Of a DNA stretch of 64,000 nucleotides, positions 7,819 through 17,211 are shown piece after piece. Origin of the DNA: Sphingobacteriales bacterium UTBCD1 (GTDB lineage Bacteria; Bacteroidota; Bacteroidia; Chitinophagales; Chitinophagaceae); contig MWTC01000013.1 in NCBI GenBank assembly GCA_002066995.1, forward strand, positions 62,001 through 126,000, in the 5' to 3' direction. The notes below the pieces were generated by a model, which was not told where the DNA came from, ran no database searches, and worked only from the letters and a program-made list of their open reading frames with translations. Within the stretch, counting starts at the first letter, position 1. Every line of letters starts with the position of its first letter. A program made the translations under genes and the position numbers.

Positions 7819-9171
7819 ATGACCAAACCTTCATTACCACAAGGCACAAGGGATTTCGAACCGGAAACCGTTCGTAAACGGAATTATATTTTCAATTCAA
7901 TCAAAACCATATTTGAACGTTATGGCTTTCAGCCTTTGGAAACTCCTGCAATGGAGAACCTGGAAACCCTGATGGGAAAGTATGGCGAAGAAGGCGATAA
8001 GCTGATCTTTAAGATACTGAATAACGGGCTGGACAATCCCGAAAAGCAGGATCAGGCCAGGAAAGATTTTGAGAATATTCTGATGGGAAAAAATTCAAAA
8101 GGCATTGCCGGGAAAGCTTTGAAATATGATCTCACAATTCCTTTTGCCCGGTATGTGGCGACAAATCATAAGCAGCTTACTTTCCCGTTCAAACGCTACC
8201 AGGTTCAACCGGTATGGAGAGCGGATCGTCCGCAAAAAGGAAGGTACCGGGAATTTTACCAATGCGATGCTGACGTGGTGGGAAGTGAATCTTTATTGAA
8301 TGAAAAGGAACTGGCGAATATTTATCATGATGTGTTTCACCGGTTAGGAATCAGGAATTATGAACTGAAGATCAACCACAGGAAAATTCTGACTGCACTG
8401 GCAGAACTCTGCGGCGGAGCAGAAAAAATGACTGATATCGCCATTGCCATTGATAAACTGGACAAGATCGGGTTGGAAAAAGTAAAAGAAGAATTAAGTA
8501 AAAAAGAATTTACCCGGCAACAAATAACAGTCATTGAAAATTATCTTTCCATATCCGGAACAAACGCAGAAAAACTTTCTAAAATAAAATCTCTTTTAAA
8601 CAATGCCGGCACCGGTGAAAAAGGAATTAAAGAACTCGAATACCTGGTTGCTGATGCACGTCTTGCAATTGATTTCACTCTAGCACGTGGATTGAATTAT
8701 TATACCGGAATTATTTTTGAAGCCAAAGCCAAAGATGTACTTATCGGCAGCATTGGAGGCGGCGGACGTTATGATGATCTTACCGGTCTTTTTGGCGTTC
8801 CCAATATTCCGGGGGTTGGCATTTCTTTCGGCGTGGACCGCATTTATGATGTCATGGAAGAACTCAATCTGTTTCCTGCCAGCCTGCAGGTGAGTACACA
8901 GGTATTGTTTTTCAACCTTGGTGAAGAAGAAAGCAACGTATCATTTAGTATAATGCAGCAGTTGCGCCACAGGGATATACGCTGCGAACTGTATCATGAA
9001 AACGCAAAGTTTGATAAGCAATTCAAATATGCTGAAAGAAAGAAAATCCCGTACATCATCATCATCGGAAGTAAGGAAATTGAAGAAAAGACCTGCACTA
9101 TTAAAAACATTTCAACCGGTGAGCAGAAAACAATTTATCAAAATGAATTAATCAGCAGTTATCAGTTCTGA
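7819..9171 (+). CDS. hisS: Histidyl-tRNA synthetase
   Basis: This class II aminoacyl-tRNA synthetase charges tRNA-His with histidine. The 450-residue protein begins with the QGTRDFEPE motif, has class II motif 2 around YQVQPVWRADRPQKGRYREF and the histidine-specific ARGLNYYTGIIFE segment, followed by the GGGRYDDL loop and an anticodon-binding domain after about residue 350. Length and motif order are normal. It lies 49 bases after the phosphatase gene and converges on the thiolase gene with only 11 bases between stops. Confidence 0.96.
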   Translation: MTKPSLPQGTRDFEPETVRKRNYIFNSIKTIFERYGFQPLETPAMENLETLMGKYGEEGDKLIFKILNNGLDNPEKQDQARKDFENILMGKNSKGIAGKALKYDLTIPFARYVATNHKQLTFPFKRYQVQPVWRADRPQKGRYREFYQCDADVVGSESLLNEKELANIYHDVFHRLGIRNYELKINHRKILTALAELCGGAEKMTDIAIAIDKLDKIGLEKVKEELSKKEFTRQQITVIENYLSISGTNAEKLSKIKSLLNNAGTGEKGIKELEYLVADARLAIDFTLARGLNYYTGIIFEAKAKDVLIGSIGGGGRYDDLTGLFGVPNIPGVGISFGVDRIYDVMEELNLFPASLQVSTQVLFFNLGEEESNVSFSIMQQLRHRDIRCELYHENAKFDKQFKYAERKKIPYIIIIGSKEIEEKTCTIKNISTGEQKTIYQNELISSYQF

Positions 9172-9182
9172 AAGAGATTTTT

Positions 9183-10379
9183 TCACACATTCTCGAAGAT
9201 CACAGAAACTCCCTGCCCCACACCCACACACATGGTGGCCAATCCATAACGGCTTCCTCTTCGTTTCATTTCATGAAGCAATGTTGTGGAAATGCGTGTG
9301 CCGCTGCAACCAAGCGGATGCCCGATTGCAATAGCTCCGCCATTTACATTGACCTTATTCTGATCCAGCTCTAATTCCCTGATGCAGGCGATAGATTGAG
9401 AAGCGAACGCCTCGTTCAGTTCAATCAGGTCAAGATCAGCCTTTTTTATTTTTGCCCTTTTCAACGCTTTCTGTGTTGCCGGTACAGGCCCGATTCCCAT
9501 TATAGCAGGCCCCACTCCTGCTGCTGCCATTGAAACCACTTTTGCCATAGGCTTTAACTGAAACTTTTTTATGGCGTCTTCATTTGCCAGCAGCATTGCT
9601 GCTGCCCCGTCGTTTATGCCGGAAGAATTACCTGCCGTTACAGTGCCCTCTTTTGTAAAAGCCGGCTTCAGTGATGCCAGTTTTTCTTTTGAAGTTTTCC
9701 TGGGATGCTCATCGGTATCAAAAATCACTTTTTCACTTTCCCCAGCATTTATCTCTACAGGAACGATCTCGTCTTTCCATTTTCCTGCAGCAAGTGCATT
9801 AAAATATTTTTGTTGTGAAAACAATGCAAACGTATCCTGCTCCTGGCGTGATATCTTCCATTTCTTTGCCACATTCTCAGCAGTTTCTCCCATGCTGTAG
9901 GGATGATGCATTTCAGCGAATTTTTCATTTACAAACCGCCAGCCCAATGTAGTATCATAAATTTCTGCATGCCGCTGAAAAGCTGATGATGATTTCGGAA
10001 TTACATAAGGTGCTCTTGTCATGCTCTCGACTCCCGACGCAATGACCAGTTCAGCATCGCCACAAATGATTTGCCGTGCAGCATTCATGATCGCTTCCAT
10101 CCCTGATGCGCAAAGCCTGTTCACCGTGACACCCGGAACAGAAACCGGCAACCCTGCAAGCAAAGCCGCCATTCTTGCTACATTACGATTATCCTCTCCC
10201 GCCTGGTTTGCTGCACCTGCTATCACATCTTCAATCGCATTCACATCAATGGATGTATTTCTTTTCAGTATTTCCCTGATCACCAATGCCAGCAGATCGT
10301 CCGGCCGCACCGAAGACAACGCTCCCCCGTATTTTCCTACCGGAGTCCGGATACAATCAATTATATATGCTGCCTTCAT
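9183..10379 (-). CDS. Acetyl-CoA C-acyltransferase (thiolase)
   Basis: This thiolase cleaves or condenses 3-ketoacyl-CoA with CoA. It has the nucleophile cysteine in NRLCASGMEA near residue 89, the GGAIAIGHPLGCSGTR block with the catalytic histidine near residue 350, and the second cysteine in TMCVGVGQG near residue 383. The segment AEIYDTTLGWRFVN resembles 3-oxoadipyl-CoA thiolases (PaaJ/PcaF), so a role in aromatic acid breakdown is possible, but no other paa or pca genes are visible. A general beta-oxidation or acetoacetyl-CoA role is the alternative. At 398 residues it is full length. Confidence 0.9.
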   Translation of the reverse strand: MKAAYIIDCIRTPVGKYGGALSSVRPDDLLALVIREILKRNTSIDVNAIEDVIAGAANQAGEDNRNVARMAALLAGLPVSVPGVTVNRLCASGMEAIMNAARQIICGDAELVIASGVESMTRAPYVIPKSSSAFQRHAEIYDTTLGWRFVNEKFAEMHHPYSMGETAENVAKKWKISRQEQDTFALFSQQKYFNALAAGKWKDEIVPVEINAGESEKVIFDTDEHPRKTSKEKLASLKPAFTKEGTVTAGNSSGINDGAAAMLLANEDAIKKFQLKPMAKVVSMAAAGVGPAIMGIGPVPATQKALKRAKIKKADLDLIELNEAFASQSIACIRELELDQNKVNVNGGAIAIGHPLGCSGTRISTTLLHEMKRRGSRYGLATMCVGVGQGVSVIFENV

Positions 10380-10465
10380 TATTTATTGTTATTCATCGCA
10401 AGTTACAAGTAAGTTAAGGTAAAACAATTTCAACCTAACCGTCATCTTCCCGGGTCATCTAATTG

Positions 10466-10473
10466 TATCTTTG
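10466..10473 (+). promoter_or_regulatory. -7 promoter element TATCTTTG before rlmN
   Basis: TATCTTTG matches the Bacteroidota -7 consensus TAnnTTTG and ends four bases before the ATG of rlmN. I see no good TTTG at the -33 position. If it is used, transcription would begin at or next to the start codon, giving a leaderless mRNA. Confidence 0.4.
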
Positions 10474-10477
10474 CAGA

Positions 10478-11521
10478 ATGATCAGGGCAGAACAGAAAAA
10501 CATCAGGCATTTGAGCTTGCAGGAACTGGAGCAGTATTTTGAAACGCTGGGTGAAAAAAAATTCCGAGCAAAACAGGTTTATGAATGGCTGTGGCTAAAA
10601 AGTGCACCCGGTATAGATGCCATGACCAACCTGAGCAAAGAACTCCGAAATAAACTGAAAGAAAATTTTATCTTACCGGCTTTATCAATAGAAGTTACAC
10701 AGTATTCTGCTGATGGTACCATCAAAAACCGTTTTAAAACATGGGACGGACATGCTGTTGAGGGCGTACTGATCCCATCAGAAAACAGGTACACCGCATG
10801 CGTTTCTTCCCAGATCGGATGCGCAGTCGGATGTAAATTCTGTGCTACCGGCTATCTCGGTCGTATCCGTAACCTGGCATTTGATGAAATTTTCGATCAG
10901 GTGACACTGATCAATCAGCAATGTGAAAAGAAATACGAAAAAAAATTGAGCAATATCGTCTTCATGGGCATGGGAGAACCTTTGCTGAATTATAAAAACC
11001 TATTGAAAGCCATTGAACGCATAACTTCACCCGACGGATTTGGAATGAGCCCGAGAAGAATAACGGTTTCTACAGCTGGTTTGGTAAAACAGATCCGGCA
11101 ATTAGGCGATGACAAAGTGAAATTCAAACTGGCCGTATCGCTCCATGCAGCAAATGACAAAAAGCGAAGTGAGATCATGCCGATCAATGACACCAATAAT
11201 CTTCATTCATTGGCAGAAGCGTTGAACTATTTTTACAAGCAAACAAAGAATGAGATCACTTTTGAATATATCCTTTTCAAAGATTTTAATGACTCTTTGA
11301 AAGATGCTGATGAACTGATTAAAATTTACAGGCAGGTTCCTGCTGACCTGGTGAACATTATAGAATACAATCCTATTGACTATGCCCGGTTTGAAAAACC
11401 AGAAGAAAGTAAAGTGCTTGCATTTATCAACTACCTGGAGAAACATAAAATCAATGCACGACTGCGCCGCAGCAGGGGAAAAGATATTGATGCTGCCTGC
11501 GGTCAATTGGCGAATAAATAA
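10478..11521 (+). CDS. rlmN: 23S rRNA (adenine-2503-C2) methyltransferase RlmN
   Basis: This radical SAM enzyme methylates A2503 of 23S rRNA and, in other bacteria, A37 of some tRNAs. The cluster motif CAVGCKFCATG lies near residue 112, followed by MGMGEPLLNY and a C-terminal CGQL, where the cysteine that carries the methyl group is expected. The ATG at 10478 is chosen; an upstream TTG at 10463 is in frame but lies in front of the promoter box. The 347-residue length is normal. It is followed by two pseudouridine synthases, making a small RNA-modification cluster. Confidence 0.95.
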   Translation: MIRAEQKNIRHLSLQELEQYFETLGEKKFRAKQVYEWLWLKSAPGIDAMTNLSKELRNKLKENFILPALSIEVTQYSADGTIKNRFKTWDGHAVEGVLIPSENRYTACVSSQIGCAVGCKFCATGYLGRIRNLAFDEIFDQVTLINQQCEKKYEKKLSNIVFMGMGEPLLNYKNLLKAIERITSPDGFGMSPRRITVSTAGLVKQIRQLGDDKVKFKLAVSLHAANDKKRSEIMPINDTNNLHSLAEALNYFYKQTKNEITFEYILFKDFNDSLKDADELIKIYRQVPADLVNIIEYNPIDYARFEKPEESKVLAFINYLEKHKINARLRRSRGKDIDAACGQLANK

Positions 11522-11574
11522 AACTTCCGTACCGTATTATTTAATTACTGTTGAAAAACAGCAAATCATTCGAA

Positions 11575-12519
11575 ATGAAAAAAAGAACTTCAGTATCTAA
11601 ACAGGGTAAATCAAACTACTTCGCCAAATTTGCAGGAAAAAAAAGCAATGCCGCCAGAAAGGAAGAATTCCGGAAAGAAAAACGGGAATGGAAAAAAGAG
11701 CGGGAGGCTTATTTTGAGAAAAAGAAAAAGTCAGTACATGAGTTTGGAATCGGTAACCGGCAGACTACAGGCAACTTAAAACCATCCTCCGGCATCCAAC
11801 TAATGCCCCTCAACAAATTTATTGCACATTGCGGTGTATGTTCCCGTAGGGATGCAGCTGAAATGATTAAACTCGGAAAGGTAAAAGTAAATGGTGAGAT
11901 GATCACTGAACCCGGGCACAGAGTTTCTTCTAAAGATGAAATTAAGGTTAACGGGAAAAAGATATTTCCGGCAAGGAACCTTGTGTACATCCTGTTAAAC
12001 AAACCCAAAGACTACATCACCACTACAGATGACCCCCAGGGCAGAAAGACCGTGTTAGATTTAATACATCATGCAACAAATGAAAGAATTTATCCGGTCG
12101 GCAGGCTGGACAGGAACACTTCCGGGGTACTGTTATTAACCAATGATGGCGAACTCTCCCAGAAGTTGACTCATCCCAGTTATGAGGTCAGAAAAGTGTA
12201 TCACATCACTTTGAACCGGCCTTTGGATAAGAAAGATTTTGATCTCATTCTAAAAGGCGTTACTCTTGAAGACGGTGCAGTTTCCGTTGACTCACTGGCC
12301 TATGCAGACAGTAAAGACAAAACACAGATAGGAATAGAAATTCACAGCGGGCGGAACCGTATTGTACGCCGTATTTTTGAACACCTCGGGTATGATGTAA
12401 AAAGCCTGGACCGTGTTACATTTGCCGGCTTTACCAAAAAAAATTTAGAGCGTGGCAAATGGCGCTTCCTTACGGAAAAAGAGATCAGGGACCTGAAATA
12501 CTTTGGAAAAGGAAAATGA
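11575..12519 (+). CDS. RsuA/RluB-family pseudouridine synthase with basic N-terminal extension
   Basis: This enzyme converts specific rRNA uridines to pseudouridine. A strongly basic Lys/Arg-rich extension of about 70 residues precedes an S4 RNA-binding domain (PLNKFIAHCGVCSRRDAAEM) and the catalytic domain with GRLDRNTSGVLLLTNDGEL, where the aspartate in RLDRNT is the catalytic residue. The ATG at 11575 is preferred over a TTG at 11551. Basic extensions are common in Bacteroidota members and probably bind RNA. The stop overlaps the next start as ATGA. The family could be RluB, RluE or RluF; sequence alone does not decide. Confidence 0.9.
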   Translation: MKKRTSVSKQGKSNYFAKFAGKKSNAARKEEFRKEKREWKKEREAYFEKKKKSVHEFGIGNRQTTGNLKPSSGIQLMPLNKFIAHCGVCSRRDAAEMIKLGKVKVNGEMITEPGHRVSSKDEIKVNGKKIFPARNLVYILLNKPKDYITTTDDPQGRKTVLDLIHHATNERIYPVGRLDRNTSGVLLLTNDGELSQKLTHPSYEVRKVYHITLNRPLDKKDFDLILKGVTLEDGAVSVDSLAYADSKDKTQIGIEIHSGRNRIVRRIFEHLGYDVKSLDRVTFAGFTKKNLERGKWRFLTEKEIRDLKYFGKGK

Positions 12520-13238
12520 AACTGCAGGATATAATTATAGCTGAAACAGACAATTGGGTAGTGCTGAATAAACCTTCCGGGCTTTTATCCATTCCCGACC
12601 GTGAAGGAAAAGAAATTTCACTGAAAAATTTACTGGAAAACAAGTACAAGAATATTTATACAGTTCACCGCCTGGACCGTGATACCAGTGGAATCATCAT
12701 TTTTGCAAAAAACGAAAATACTCATCAATATCTTTCATCTGCTTTTGAAGAAAGGAGAATTCAAAAAATATATCTCGGGTTGGTGACCGGCGCTCCCGCC
12801 GAAAAAAAAGGAACTATTGATGCACCGATTGCAGAACATCCGGCAAAAAACGGTACCATGATCATTCATAGGAAAGGTAAGGAATCACGCACTGATTATG
12901 AAGTGATCGAAGATTTCAGGCTTTACTCGCTGATCCGTTTCCATCTCCTCAGCGGCCGCACTCATCAGATAAGGCTGCACGCAAAAAGTATTGGTCACCA
13001 GATTGCCTGCGATCCATTATATGGCGATGGCAAACCTGTTTTCCTTTCTTCCATCAAACACAAATTCAAGCTTTCAAAAAGCGAGGAGGAAGAAAAACCG
13101 ATCTTAAACCGGTTAGCCTTACATGCATTTCAACTTGGCTTTACCGGTGCTGACCACAAAAATATTTTTTTAGAAGCCCCTCTTCCGAAAGATCTGAAAG
13201 CAACCATCAACCAACTTCAGAAATGGAAAAGAAGATGA
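12516..13238 (+). CDS. RluA-family pseudouridine synthase
   Basis: This is a second pseudouridine synthase, of the RluA family. The catalytic HRLDRDTSGIIIFAKN motif is near residue 51 and the RTHQIRLH block near residue 150, both diagnostic. The ATG at 12516 overlaps the previous gene's stop (ATGA), so the two are translationally coupled; a longer reading from 12459 would overlap the upstream coding region and is rejected. The 240-residue protein has no S4 domain, so it probably acts on a small set of rRNA or tRNA positions that cannot be named from sequence. Confidence 0.9.
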   Translation: MKLQDIIIAETDNWVVLNKPSGLLSIPDREGKEISLKNLLENKYKNIYTVHRLDRDTSGIIIFAKNENTHQYLSSAFEERRIQKIYLGLVTGAPAEKKGTIDAPIAEHPAKNGTMIIHRKGKESRTDYEVIEDFRLYSLIRFHLLSGRTHQIRLHAKSIGHQIACDPLYGDGKPVFLSSIKHKFKLSKSEEEEKPILNRLALHAFQLGFTGADHKNIFLEAPLPKDLKATINQLQKWKRR

Positions 13239-13259
13239 AAGAATAAACTATGCGGCTGC

Positions 13260-14213
13260 TTACAGGAAGAGCGTTTTATAGATAGAGATCAATCCCATAA
13301 TAATCACCAGCGATCCTACGATAAAGTACATTTTTCTGACCGGCAACTTTGAAGCAAGCATGGCAGAAAAAGGCGCAGCTACTATTCCTCCCATCAGCAA
13401 GCCTGCCACTATATTCCAATGATGGATACCGATAGTGAAGATAAATGTAACTGCACTTGCAAAGGTCAGAATGAACTTTGAGACAATTGAACTACCGACC
13501 ACATACCGGGGGGTTCTTCCATTTTTAATAAAAGTGCCGGTAACCAAAGGGCCCCATCCGCCGCCTCCAAAAGAATCAATGAACCCGCCGGCAAATCCCA
13601 ATAAAGGAATATTGATCTTCTTTTTAAACGATAAGGTCTTTTTCCGGGCAAATGCATTTCTTAAAATCTGTATGCCCAGATACATAGTATAAGCCGCAAT
13701 AACCGGTTTGACCATGATGGCATAGTCCCGGCCTACATAAGTAAGCAATAATGCCCCTGTCACTGCGCCAAAAACAGCAGGCAGCGCCAGCATTCGTATA
13801 AGCTTTTTATTTACATTTCCAAGTTTATAATGACTGATACTGCTTGCAGCACTTGTGAAAGATTCGGCTGAGTGGATGCTGGCGCTGATCACGGGCAACG
13901 GTATATTCAGGAGAAGTAAAACTGTTGTACAGATCACACCATAACCCATGCCCATTGAGCCCGCTACCAATTCTGCAACAAATCCTACAAAGAGCATCCA
14001 GTAAAAAACCCGGTTTCCTTCTTTGAAAGGACCGGCAATCGAAGATGAATTTCCTAATACAAAAACAAAATAAACGATCAAAACCACCAGGGCTATTACC
14101 CCAAACAATAAAATATTCCTGTACTTCCGCCTCTTAGCTGCAGCATCTTTCTGATAACCTATTGCAGAAGTGCCGGCTGCAAATTTTTTTGTTATGCCTT
14201 TCTGTTCGATCAT
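13260..14213 (-). CDS. TauE/SafE-family membrane permease
   Basis: This is a 317-residue integral membrane protein of the TauE/SafE (DUF81) family with about eight predicted helices after a 30-residue basic N-terminus. The glycine-rich GFAGGFIDSFGGGGWGP segment is characteristic. Members export sulfite or sulfonates or import sulfur anions. It lies 88 bases downstream of cysN on the same strand, so a role in moving sulfate or sulfite for the cys operon is likely, though direction and substrate are inferred. Confidence 0.85.
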   Translation of the reverse strand: MIEQKGITKKFAAGTSAIGYQKDAAAKRRKYRNILLFGVIALVVLIVYFVFVLGNSSSIAGPFKEGNRVFYWMLFVGFVAELVAGSMGMGYGVICTTVLLLLNIPLPVISASIHSAESFTSAASSISHYKLGNVNKKLIRMLALPAVFGAVTGALLLTYVGRDYAIMVKPVIAAYTMYLGIQILRNAFARKKTLSFKKKINIPLLGFAGGFIDSFGGGGWGPLVTGTFIKNGRTPRYVVGSSIVSKFILTFASAVTFIFTIGIHHWNIVAGLLMGGIVAAPFSAMLASKLPVRKMYFIVGSLVIIMGLISIYKTLFL

Positions 14214-14301
14214 GACAAGTTCATTACAGTCGTACAGGCTTTTTCATGTTCAGTGATCAGATCTGTTTAAAGTTTCTTACATCAGGCAACATCATCGCCG
14301 C

Positions 14302-15543
14302 TCATTGTATCATAACCGCTGCTACGGTGTTATTACTTGTTTCATCAACAAGAATAGCGCTTCCATTTTCTCTCAGATCAGAATAACGGTCAAATACAAG
14401 CGGTGAAACGGACTTTATAGTTGCTGATACGATTTCATTTAATCCCACTTCACCGCTCACCTCCCGTTGTTGCAGCGTATTTACATCCAGCTTATAGTTC
14501 AGTTTCCGTATCATTACTCTTACGAGCCGGCTGTTATGCTGCAGCAAATACTTGTTTCCTGAAATGAGCGGTTTATCGTCCAGCCAGCATAACAACACAT
14601 CAAATTCATTTGAAACGCAGGGCAATGAATTTAATTTTACTATAGAATCTCCCCGGCTGATATCAATATCCTCAGCAAGCTGTATCACGGCTGCCTGGTT
14701 TGGAAACACTTCATCTGTTTCTTTTCCCCGGGCTTCAAGGAAAGAAATCGTCGTTTCGATATCCTGCGGTAAAACTTTTACTTTATCTCCTTTTTTATAA
14801 ATACCGCTGATCACCCTCCCGGCATAACCGCGGTAATCATGCAATTCTTCTGTCTGTGGGCGGATTACAAACTGTACCTGAAACCTAGCATCAGTAAGAT
14901 TAATATCATTTTTTGTTTCGACTATTTCAAGGTGTTGCAGTAATGATTTGCCGTTATACCATTCAATAACAGGAGATCGGTCCACAACATTATCACCATT
15001 CAAAGCACTGATAGGTATATAACTCACATCCTGAAGATTTAATTGCTTTGTCACTTCTGCATATTCTATCAAAATATTATTAAATATATTCTGTGAATAA
15101 TTCACCAGGTCCATTTTATTAACCGCAACAATTACATGAGGAATCTTCAATAATGATGCAATGATGGAATGGCGGCGTGTTTGTTCCACTACCCCATGTC
15201 TTGCGTCAATCAAAATGATGATCAGGTTGGCATTACTTGCTCCTGTGATCATGTTACGGGTGTATTGCACATGCCCCGGGGCATCTGCAATAATAAATTT
15301 TCTTTTGGGTGTCGTGAAATAACGGTATGCTACATCTATCGTGATACCTTGTTCTCTCTCCGCACGGAGCCCATCCGTAAGCAAAGCAAGATCCACAGAA
15401 CCATCAGTTCTGTTTTTAGTGGATTTTTCCAATGCCTCCAACTGATCGGCTAAAATATTTTTACTGTCATATAACAAGCGGCCTATCAGCGTACTCTTTC
15501 CATCATCTACACTTCCGGCGGTTATAAATCTTAACAGTTCCAT
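14302..15543 (-). CDS. cysN: Sulfate adenylyltransferase subunit 1 (GTPase)
   Basis: CysN couples GTP hydrolysis to formation of adenosine 5'-phosphosulfate by CysD. The 413-residue protein is EF-Tu-like: P-loop AGSVDDGKST near residue 9, the switch EREQGITIDVAYRYF near residue 63, DAPGH near residue 91 and NKMD near residue 146, then two beta-barrel domains. There is no C-terminal APS-kinase (CysC) domain, which agrees with CysH reducing APS directly. It starts 35 bases after cysD. Confidence 0.95.
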   Translation of the reverse strand: MELLRFITAGSVDDGKSTLIGRLLYDSKNILADQLEALEKSTKNRTDGSVDLALLTDGLRAEREQGITIDVAYRYFTTPKRKFIIADAPGHVQYTRNMITGASNANLIIILIDARHGVVEQTRRHSIIASLLKIPHVIVAVNKMDLVNYSQNIFNNILIEYAEVTKQLNLQDVSYIPISALNGDNVVDRSPVIEWYNGKSLLQHLEIVETKNDINLTDARFQVQFVIRPQTEELHDYRGYAGRVISGIYKKGDKVKVLPQDIETTISFLEARGKETDEVFPNQAAVIQLAEDIDISRGDSIVKLNSLPCVSNEFDVLLCWLDDKPLISGNKYLLQHNSRLVRVMIRKLNYKLDVNTLQQREVSGEVGLNEIVSATIKSVSPLVFDRYSDLRENGSAILVDETSNNTVAAVMIQ

Positions 15544-15577
15544 TTTTTATTTTAAGTATGATCTTGTTGTTTCATTT

Positions 15578-16498
15578 TTAAAAATATCCGTTCTTTTTCC
15601 GGTCTTCCATCGCTGCTTCCGTAACTTTATCATCTATGCGGGTTTCGCCTCTTTCGCTGATCCGGGTCGTCATGATCTCCCTGATCACCTCTTCAGTTGT
15701 CGTTGCTTCAGACTCAACTGCAGCGGTACAGGTCATGTCGCCAACGGTACGATAACGAACGCTTTTTTTCAAAACGACATCACCATTGGAAGGCCTGACA
15801 TATTCACTGATCGCCACCAACTGGCCTTCGTGAATTATTACTTCACGCTCATGTGCATAATAAATCGAAGGGATCTCTATTTTCTCTTTCATGATATAAT
15901 TCCAGATATCCAGTTCTGTCCAGTTGCTGATCGGGAATACTCTTACATTTTCACCTTTATGAATTTTTCCATTATAAATATTCCAAAGCTCCGGCCTTTG
16001 AAGCTTGGGGTTCCATTGACCGAACTCATCTCTTACAGAAAAAATTCTTTCCTTGGCTCTTGCTTTTTCTTCATCACGGCGGGCGCCGCCAATGCAGCAA
16101 TCGAACCGGAACTCTTCAATAGTATCTAATAAGGTGTAAGCCTGTAACCAGTTGCGGCTGGGAAATTTTCCCTTCGGCTCTGTAAGCTTTCTTTGCCGGA
16201 TGGTATCTTCTACTTTCCGTACGATCAGGGTTGCGCTAACATTCGTTACCAACTTATCACGGAAATCAAGCGCTTCCGGAAAGTTATGGCCGGTATCAAT
16301 ATGAACTAATGGAAAAGGAATTTTAGCGGGGGTAAATGCTTTTCTTGCCAAATGAACCATCGTTATAGAATCCTTTCCGCCGCTGAAAAGCAATGCAGGT
16401 TTTTCAAACTGTGCAGCAGCTTCACGGAAAATATGAATACTCTCCGCTTCTAATTGTTCTAAATAATTCAACCGATAATCATTCATACTCTGAGTCAT
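15578..16498 (-). CDS. cysD: Sulfate adenylyltransferase subunit 2
   Basis: CysD is the catalytic ATP-sulfurylase subunit that joins sulfate to ATP to make APS. It has the PP-loop SGGKDS near residue 40, the CIGGARRDEEKARAKERIFS block and the C-terminal EDRKKNGYF ending typical of the family. Length, 306 residues, is normal. The ATG at 16498 overlaps the cysH stop as ATGA; a second ATG four codons later is also possible. Confidence 0.95.
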   Translation of the reverse strand: MTQSMNDYRLNYLEQLEAESIHIFREAAAQFEKPALLFSGGKDSITMVHLARKAFTPAKIPFPLVHIDTGHNFPEALDFRDKLVTNVSATLIVRKVEDTIRQRKLTEPKGKFPSRNWLQAYTLLDTIEEFRFDCCIGGARRDEEKARAKERIFSVRDEFGQWNPKLQRPELWNIYNGKIHKGENVRVFPISNWTELDIWNYIMKEKIEIPSIYYAHEREVIIHEGQLVAISEYVRPSNGDVVLKKSVRYRTVGDMTCTAAVESEATTTEEVIREIMTTRISERGETRIDDKVTEAAMEDRKKNGYF

Positions 16499-17211
16499 CT
16501 ATATTTTTCTGCAGTTGCATGATCACTATGCAGGCCACATTCTTTTTGAGATTTCTCCCACCACCATCTGCCTGCCCTCGGATCTTCGCCCGGTTCAACA
16601 GCACGGGTGCACGGGGCACATCCGATACTGATAAATCCTTTATCATGCAAAGGATTATAAGGAACATTATTTTCTCTGATATAACCGATCACCTCATCAT
16701 AGGTCCAGTTGATAAGAGGATTGAATTTATATAATTGCCTTGGGTCATCCCATTCTATCACCGGTGTGTTTTTCCTGTTCTCGCTTTGATCTGATCTCAG
16801 GCCTGTTATCCATACTTCTGCTCCTTCCAATGCCCGGTTCAAAGGTTTTACTTTTCGAATGAAACAGCATTGTTTCCTGTTTTCCACCGATTCATAAAAA
16901 CTGTTTATTCCTTTTTCATTTACAAATGATTCAACATCTGCAGCTTCCGGGAAATAAATCCTGATCCTGGTTTTATAACGTGCATTTGTTCTTTCTATCA
17001 GATCATAAGTCTCATAGAAAAGCCTGCCCGTGTCCAGGGTGAATATCTCTACATCAATTCCCCTTTTACAGATGGCATCGGTGATTACCTGGTCTTCCTG
17101 CCCGAGTGAAGATGAAAACTTTATTTTGCCGGGAAACAGTTGTGCTATTTCGTGTATTGCATCAGACAAAGGCTTTTCTTCAATCCATTTTATTTGCTCC
17201 TGCGTCAGCAT
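16495..17211 (-). CDS. cysH: Adenylylsulfate (APS) reductase, [4Fe-4S] type
   Basis: CysH reduces activated sulfate to sulfite using thioredoxin. Counting from the ATG at 17211, it carries C115-C116 and C198/C201 (CAPC), the four ligands of the [4Fe-4S] cluster that marks APS reductases rather than PAPS reductases, plus the catalytic cysteine in ECGLH (224-228). The absence of an APS kinase nearby fits this. A start at 17244 would add 11 residues and is less likely. It is first in the cysH-cysD-cysN unit, with a leader of about 250 bases. Confidence 0.93.
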   Translation of the reverse strand: MLTQEQIKWIEEKPLSDAIHEIAQLFPGKIKFSSSLGQEDQVITDAICKRGIDVEIFTLDTGRLFYETYDLIERTNARYKTRIRIYFPEAADVESFVNEKGINSFYESVENRKQCCFIRKVKPLNRALEGAEVWITGLRSDQSENRKNTPVIEWDDPRQLYKFNPLINWTYDEVIGYIRENNVPYNPLHDKGFISIGCAPCTRAVEPGEDPRAGRWWWEKSQKECGLHSDHATAEKYR

